From the NCBI GenBank assembly GCA_012512665.1, contig JAAZDU010000322.1:1-8516 (forward strand): 8,516 nucleotides of DNA, written 5' to 3'. Below the pieces are notes generated by a model that worked only from the letters and a program-made list of their open reading frames with translations, had not been told where the DNA came from and did no database searches. This stretch comes from Bacillota bacterium (lineage in GTDB: Bacteria > Bacillota > Dethiobacteria > DTU022 > JAAZDU01). Each line of letters begins with the position of its first letter. The first letter of the stretch is position 1. The translations under genes were made by a program, and so were the position numbers. This document shows positions 6,370 to 8,516 of this stretch, piece after piece.

Positions 6370-7391
6370 CTACATCCCTCCGCCAGCAAATTCTCGTCTT
6401 GCTGCATACGATATTTAAGCATGTCTACAAAAGCTTCCAGCCTTGTTAATACCCCGCCCTCTCCTGAGTGTTCATCAATAGTAAGGGGAAGGAAGGGCAT
6501 CGCATGTTTTTTTGCTTCCAGCTCCACCAATTTATCTACCATGGCATCAGGACCGCAGCCAAAAGCAGTCACATGAATAATTCCATGGATATCTTTTCTT
6601 TCTTTTAATACATGCATTGCAGCCCACACCACCTTATTGCTGTAATACCAAAATAAATTTTGTTTCAAAAAGCGGGAAGCAGACTTCATCGCTTTAGCGG
6701 TCAGCATTTCGGGAGTCAAAATTTCTACTCCCATTTTTTTTAGCTTCTCAAAAAGACCAACATTCACATAGGAATCATAAAGTGCATAAGGATAACCTAA
6801 CACAGCCAGGCGCAAAGGGTGCGGAATACTTTTTTTCAAAACAGATACACATTTATCCTTTATTTTTTTCCCTTCTATAATTTTCATGGCCTGATCCGGT
6901 AAAAAGCCTTGCTGCTGAAGCCTAAGAAAAAGGCGAAAAGTCTTTTTAGCTTTTATGTATCCTTTACCAATGCTGTAAAAATTATAACCCAACATTTTTC
7001 CTACCTGAGCAAGAAACTTCCATAGAGAAAAGCTGCCCCTTTTCATATGGTAGCGTACATCAATAATAATGGGCAATCCCGGCATAGAATGGCGCACCAT
7101 ATCCGGCAAGCCCAAAAATTTAGGACAAAAAGTAGAAATACCGTCAGCACTGACAAGACGGGGAAGAAAAATATAATCTACTTTATCTTTCAGCTCCGCT
7201 ATGTGGCCGTGTAAAAGCTTAATAGGGATACAAGCATCAGTAACTGTCAAAAAAATACCCTTTTCAACATGTTTCCTGTTAGTTTCACCCGATATAACTA
7301 CTTCCAGCCCAAGTTCCTCCAGGAAACTTTTCCACAAAGGGTAAAAAGTATAATATGACAAAGCACGGGGTATACCGATTCTCTTTTTCAT
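6366..7391 (-). CDS. Acyl-CoA dehydratase activase-related protein (DUF2229-like), first copy
   Basis: The 341-residue product begins with the characteristic IGIPRALSYYTFYPLWKSFL (5-24). It then has TDACIPIKLLHGHI (51-64), FLPRLVSADGISTFCPKFLGLPD (75-97), FGCGPDAM (277-284) and IDEHSGEGGVLTRLEAFVDML (305-325). Cysteines 54, 89 and 279 lie in conserved blocks matching those of the paralogue at 4265-5380; such a trio could ligate an iron-sulfur cluster, as cysteines do in HgdB-type proteins. No signal peptide or membrane segment is seen, so it should be cytoplasmic. It is first in the three-gene unit, with AAAGG ending 4 nt before the ATG. I found no convincing promoter in the roughly 95 bp between this ATG and the terminator upstream, so the unit may be read partly from the small-protein promoter by readthrough. 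Biochemical role and substrate are unknown. Confidence 0.8.
   Translation of the reverse strand: MKKRIGIPRALSYYTFYPLWKSFLEELGLEVVISGETNRKHVEKGIFLTVTDACIPIKLLHGHIAELKDKVDYIFLPRLVSADGISTFCPKFLGLPDMVRHSMPGLPIIIDVRYHMKRGSFSLWKFLAQVGKMLGYNFYSIGKGYIKAKKTFRLFLRLQQQGFLPDQAMKIIEGKKIKDKCVSVLKKSIPHPLRLAVLGYPYALYDSYVNVGLFEKLKKMGVEILTPEMLTAKAMKSASRFLKQNLFWYYSNKVVWAAMHVLKERKDIHGIIHVTAFGCGPDAMVDKLVELEAKKHAMPFLPLTIDEHSGEGGVLTRLEAFVDMLKYRMQQDENLLAEGCS
6376..6381 (-). promoter_or_regulatory. Ribosome binding site deciding the activase TTG start
   Basis: GGAGGG lies inside the end of the upstream coding region, 6 nt before the TTG that overlaps its TGA stop. The only nearby ATG (6373-6375) is followed at once by TAG and cannot serve, so TTG is the supported start. 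Confidence 0.8.
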
Positions 7392-7486
7392 CTAACCTTT
7401 AACTCCCCAGCACCCTCTGTTAACAACATTTTAGTATTAAGTTTTCTATTCGCTAGCAACAAAAGAAAAACCTGCTCAAAATACCA

Positions 7487-7531
7487 GAAAAAATAAAAGC
7501 CACCGTTCCCCTATAATTTGGAAGCGGTAGC
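7487..7531 (-). terminator. Rho-independent terminator between the small gene and the activase operon
   Basis: On the minus strand GCTACCGCTTCC pairs with GGAACGGTGGC (one bulged base, one G-U pair) around a 10-nt loop, then runs into TTTTATTTTTT. It would end transcripts of the small membrane protein gene about 95 bp before the first activase-unit start. The loop contains TTATAG, complementary to CTATAA just upstream of the stem (7534-7539), so a pseudoknot or alternative fold is possible. Confidence 0.7.
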
Positions 7532-7647
7532 TCTTATAGCTTCTCATCCACACAGAAGTTAAAGATTATTATAAAAAATTACTACATAATTCGCGTCGTT
7601 TGTGTAGCCTTTGAACAAAATGCTGTTCGCTATAAACAATAACTTAA
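7532..7647 (-). other. AT-rich 3' trailer of the small gene with a second hairpin
   Basis: This 116-bp stretch separates the small gene's stop codon from its terminator. The only structure I see is an imperfect 8-bp stem (7582-7607, CTACACAA against TTATGTAG with one mismatch) followed by TAATTTTTTAT on the minus strand, which resembles a weak upstream terminator. No open frame with a ribosome binding site was found and I recognise no riboswitch class. Confidence 0.35.
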
Positions 7648-7773
7648 TTAATTGGCAACCTTTTCTTTGTCATCACCAGCACTAACACTAATTACCTGAG
7701 ATATTATTAGGCGCGCCAGGATAGAAAAAGCACAGATAAAACCAATAACCAACAGCGAACTTGTTGTCAGCAT
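7648..7773 (-). CDS. Small single-pass membrane protein, 41 residues
   Basis: The frame runs from ATG at 7771-7773 to TAA at 7648-7650. The N-terminal half is a continuous hydrophobic stretch, residues 6-24 (SLLVIGFICAFSILARLII) with one arginine at 21. A short polar, charged tail follows (AGDDKEKVAN, 32-41), with few positive charges before the helix. The ATG is preceded by a very purine-rich site (GAGGGGGGAG, 7777-7786) with about 6 nt effective spacing. A near-consensus sigma-A promoter lies about 90 bp upstream and a terminator follows, so it has every signal of an independent gene. I do not recognise the family. It could be a membrane-inserted subunit or regulator; a link to the downstream activase unit is suggested only by position. 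Confidence 0.65.
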   Translation of the reverse strand: MLTTSSLLVIGFICAFSILARLIISQVISVSAGDDKEKVAN

Positions 7774-7868
7774 ATACTCCCCCCTCAGAATCAGAAATAA
7801 AAATGAAACATCATCTTACCATGTGAAAAAAGTATCTTATTCCCAATATTCTGATTTCAATTATTTTT

Positions 7869-7897
7869 ATTGTAATTGATAAACATCTCAATGTCAA
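7869..7897 (-). promoter_or_regulatory. Near-consensus sigma-A promoter of the small membrane protein gene
   Basis: Minus-strand TTGACA (7892-7897, perfect) and TACAAT (7869-7874, five of six) are separated by exactly 17 bp. Transcription is expected near 7862, giving a leader of about 90 nt before the small gene's ATG. An inverted repeat covers the region between and upstream of the elements, pointing to repression. Confidence 0.75.
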
Positions 7898-7910
7898 TGA
7901 TATTTATCAA
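7876..7910. promoter_or_regulatory. Inverted repeat overlapping the small gene promoter, likely operator
   Basis: On the plus strand TTGATAAACATC (7876-7887) and GATATTTATCAA (7899-7910) form a dyad with 11 of 12 positions paired and an 11-bp spacer. On the minus strand one arm lies just upstream of the -35 and the other fills most of the -35/-10 spacer, so a protein bound to both would cover the promoter. The binding factor is unknown. The sequence is AT-rich and recalls Fur- or FNR-type half sites only loosely. Confidence 0.5.
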
Positions 7911-8031
7911 GTTAATAAAATCACTTTCCCTAGCATCATTTATCCAACCAAATCTTAACTTACTGGTTTATCCCTCCATTTCTTCCAGAAACAACTCAAA
8001 AATAATTTACTAAATAAAAAAGATAAATAAC
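7911..8031. other. Non-coding spacer between divergent promoters
   Basis: About 120 bp of AT-rich DNA between the operator of the leftward small gene and the rightward DUF1540 promoter. I see no open frame with a usable ribosome binding site, no strong hairpin and no repeat. A GGAGGG on the minus strand near 7973-7978 has no start codon at a suitable distance. Confidence 0.4.
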
Positions 8032-8061
8032 CGAATAAATATATTGTGCTAAAACATACTA
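8032..8061 (+). promoter_or_regulatory. Sigma-G-like (forespore) promoter of the DUF1540 gene
   Basis: CGAATA (8032-8037) and CATACTA (8055-8061) are separated by 17 bp. This matches the Bacillus sigma-G pattern of GMATA-type -35 and CATNNTA -10 with 17-18 bp between; the related sigma-F -10 differs. No sigma-A hexamer pair with suitable spacing is seen here. Transcription would start near 8068, about 22 nt before the ATG. Confidence 0.6.
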
Positions 8062-8089
8062 AGGAAAAACAAATGAAAGGATAAAAAAA

Positions 8090-8338
8090 ATGGACCAGCA
8101 TATTCACTGTATTGTTAATGACTGTCACTACTGGAAAAATGGTAATAAGTGCGCTGCAAACGAAATATTAGTGGCTACTGATTCTTTCGGTGCAGATAAT
8201 CCAGAAGAAATAGACGCGCAAATGGCTACCCAGCTAACTCCTCAATCCGCAGGAAACTGCATGACAACTTGCTGCAAAACATTTGTACCCAAAGATTCAA
8301 AATACGCTGGTATAGATGACGTTAAAAAAACGCAGTAA
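8090..8338 (+). CDS. DUF1540 domain-containing cysteine-rich small protein
   Basis: An 82-residue protein with the DUF1540 arrangement: HCIVNDCHYWKNGNKCAANEI (6-26), in which Cys7, Cys12 and Cys21 are spaced as in the family, and near the end CMTTCCKTF (57-65) with Cys57, 61 and 62. The cysteines probably bind a metal or form disulfides. The family is widespread in spore-forming Firmicutes and has no settled function. The segment between the cysteine groups (27-56) is acidic and contains no hydrophobic helix. AAAGGA (8076-8081) lies 8 nt before the ATG. The gene is alone on the plus strand, preceded by a sigma-G-like promoter and followed by a strong terminator, so it looks monocistronic and expressed in the forespore. 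Confidence 0.88.
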   Translation: MDQHIHCIVNDCHYWKNGNKCAANEILVATDSFGADNPEEIDAQMATQLTPQSAGNCMTTCCKTFVPKDSKYAGIDDVKKTQ

Positions 8339-8356
8339 CTATACCTTTTAAATTTT

Positions 8357-8394
8357 AAAAGGCCCGGTAAGCCCCATTACCAGGCCTTTTTATT
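8357..8394. terminator. Strong terminator behind the DUF1540 gene, probably bidirectional
   Basis: AAAAGGCCCGGTAA (8357-8370) pairs with TTACCAGGCCTTTT (8377-8390) around a 6-nt loop, with one C/A mismatch, and is followed by a T-rich run to 8394. The A-rich left flank gives a T-rich run on the minus strand too, so it can also end the converging gene whose stop codon overlaps the right end. Confidence 0.88.
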
Positions 8395-8516
8395 TAAACT
8401 CCTGCTCTATCTGCACAATATTTTCCATTACCAGCGCAGCATTTATTTTAATCAAATTTAGGTTCTTTTTATCAATGGCCCTTGCAGCAGTTAGCAATAT
8501 ATTTCTTGTGTGATAT
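8390..8516 (-). CDS. 3' end of an unidentified gene, cut by the window edge
   Basis: An open frame enters from the right edge on the minus strand and ends at TAA (8390-8392), covering 41 residues that end in IVQIEQEFK. The segment is predominantly helix-forming, with regularly spaced leucine, isoleucine and alanine and many charged residues, and shows no motif I recognise. Support comes from the uninterrupted frame in AT-rich DNA, normal-looking codon use and the bidirectional terminator at its stop. The real gene must begin beyond the window. Confidence 0.5.
   Translation of the reverse strand, partial: YHTRNILLTAARAIDKKNLNLIKINAALVMENIVQIEQEFK

Noticed and set aside
7499..7540. T-box or other riboswitch suggested by the GGAACGGTGGC terminator arm
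   Set aside because: The conserved T-box antiterminator bulge sequence and stem I are absent, and I could not fit the region to preQ1, SAM or c-di-GMP classes.
7876..7910. Fur or FNR box
   Set aside because: Half sites TTGATAAA and TTTATCAA resemble these motifs, but the 11-bp spacing between arms fits neither the 7-1-7 Fur pattern nor the FNR spacing; it is kept only as an operator of unknown factor.
1..8516. tRNA or rRNA genes, CRISPR array, insertion sequence or prophage parts
   Set aside because: No cloverleaf, rRNA segment, regularly spaced repeats, transposase motif or terminal inverted repeats were found on either strand by eye.

Overview
The window looks like chromosomal DNA from an anaerobic, spore-forming, low-GC Firmicute of the Clostridia, most likely the Peptococcaceae/Desulfotomaculum-like group. 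The grounds are strong purine-rich ribosome binding sites, frequent TTG starts, sigma-A promoters close to consensus, an oxygen-sensitive-type CoA dehydratase activase, a DUF1540 protein and a forespore-type (sigma-G-like) promoter. This placement is inferred from gene content; no marker gene fixes the species. Almost everything is on the minus strand; only the DUF1540 gene at the right is on the plus strand.

Reading the minus strand from right to left: (a) 8390-8516 is the 3' end of an unidentified gene, converging on the plus-strand DUF1540 gene (8090-8338), with a hairpin terminator between them that can work both ways. (b) 7392-8089 looks empty at first but holds the sigma-G-like promoter of the DUF1540 gene, a near-consensus sigma-A promoter overlapped by a 12-bp-arm inverted repeat, a 41-codon small membrane protein gene with a strong ribosome binding site, and a terminator. 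(c) 4265-7391 is a compact three-gene unit: an activase-related protein, a [4Fe-4S] ATPase of the 2-hydroxyacyl-CoA dehydratase activase family, and a second activase-related protein. No dehydratase subunits are present. (d) 2915-4148 holds a small XRE-type regulator followed by the tRNA-dihydrouridine synthase gene dusB. (e) 105-2707 is another three-gene operon: an HTH regulator with its own promoter and a tandem palindromic operator, a Rossmann-like protein of the type databases often name quinate 5-dehydrogenase, and a protein resembling cyanobacterial acyl-ACP reductase, including its active-site cysteine. (f) 1-104 carries a perfect-consensus promoter that fires out of the window to the left.

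Two units deserve most attention. The activase unit has an electron-injecting ATPase flanked by two paralogues, each with three similarly spaced cysteines, which could make them the cluster-bearing partner. The reductase operon appears to combine an acyl-thioester reductase-like enzyme, a partner oxidoreductase-like protein and an autoregulated repressor. Three genes here start with TTG, and four protein starts fall inside longer open frames; the starts given were chosen from ribosome binding sites and promoter positions.
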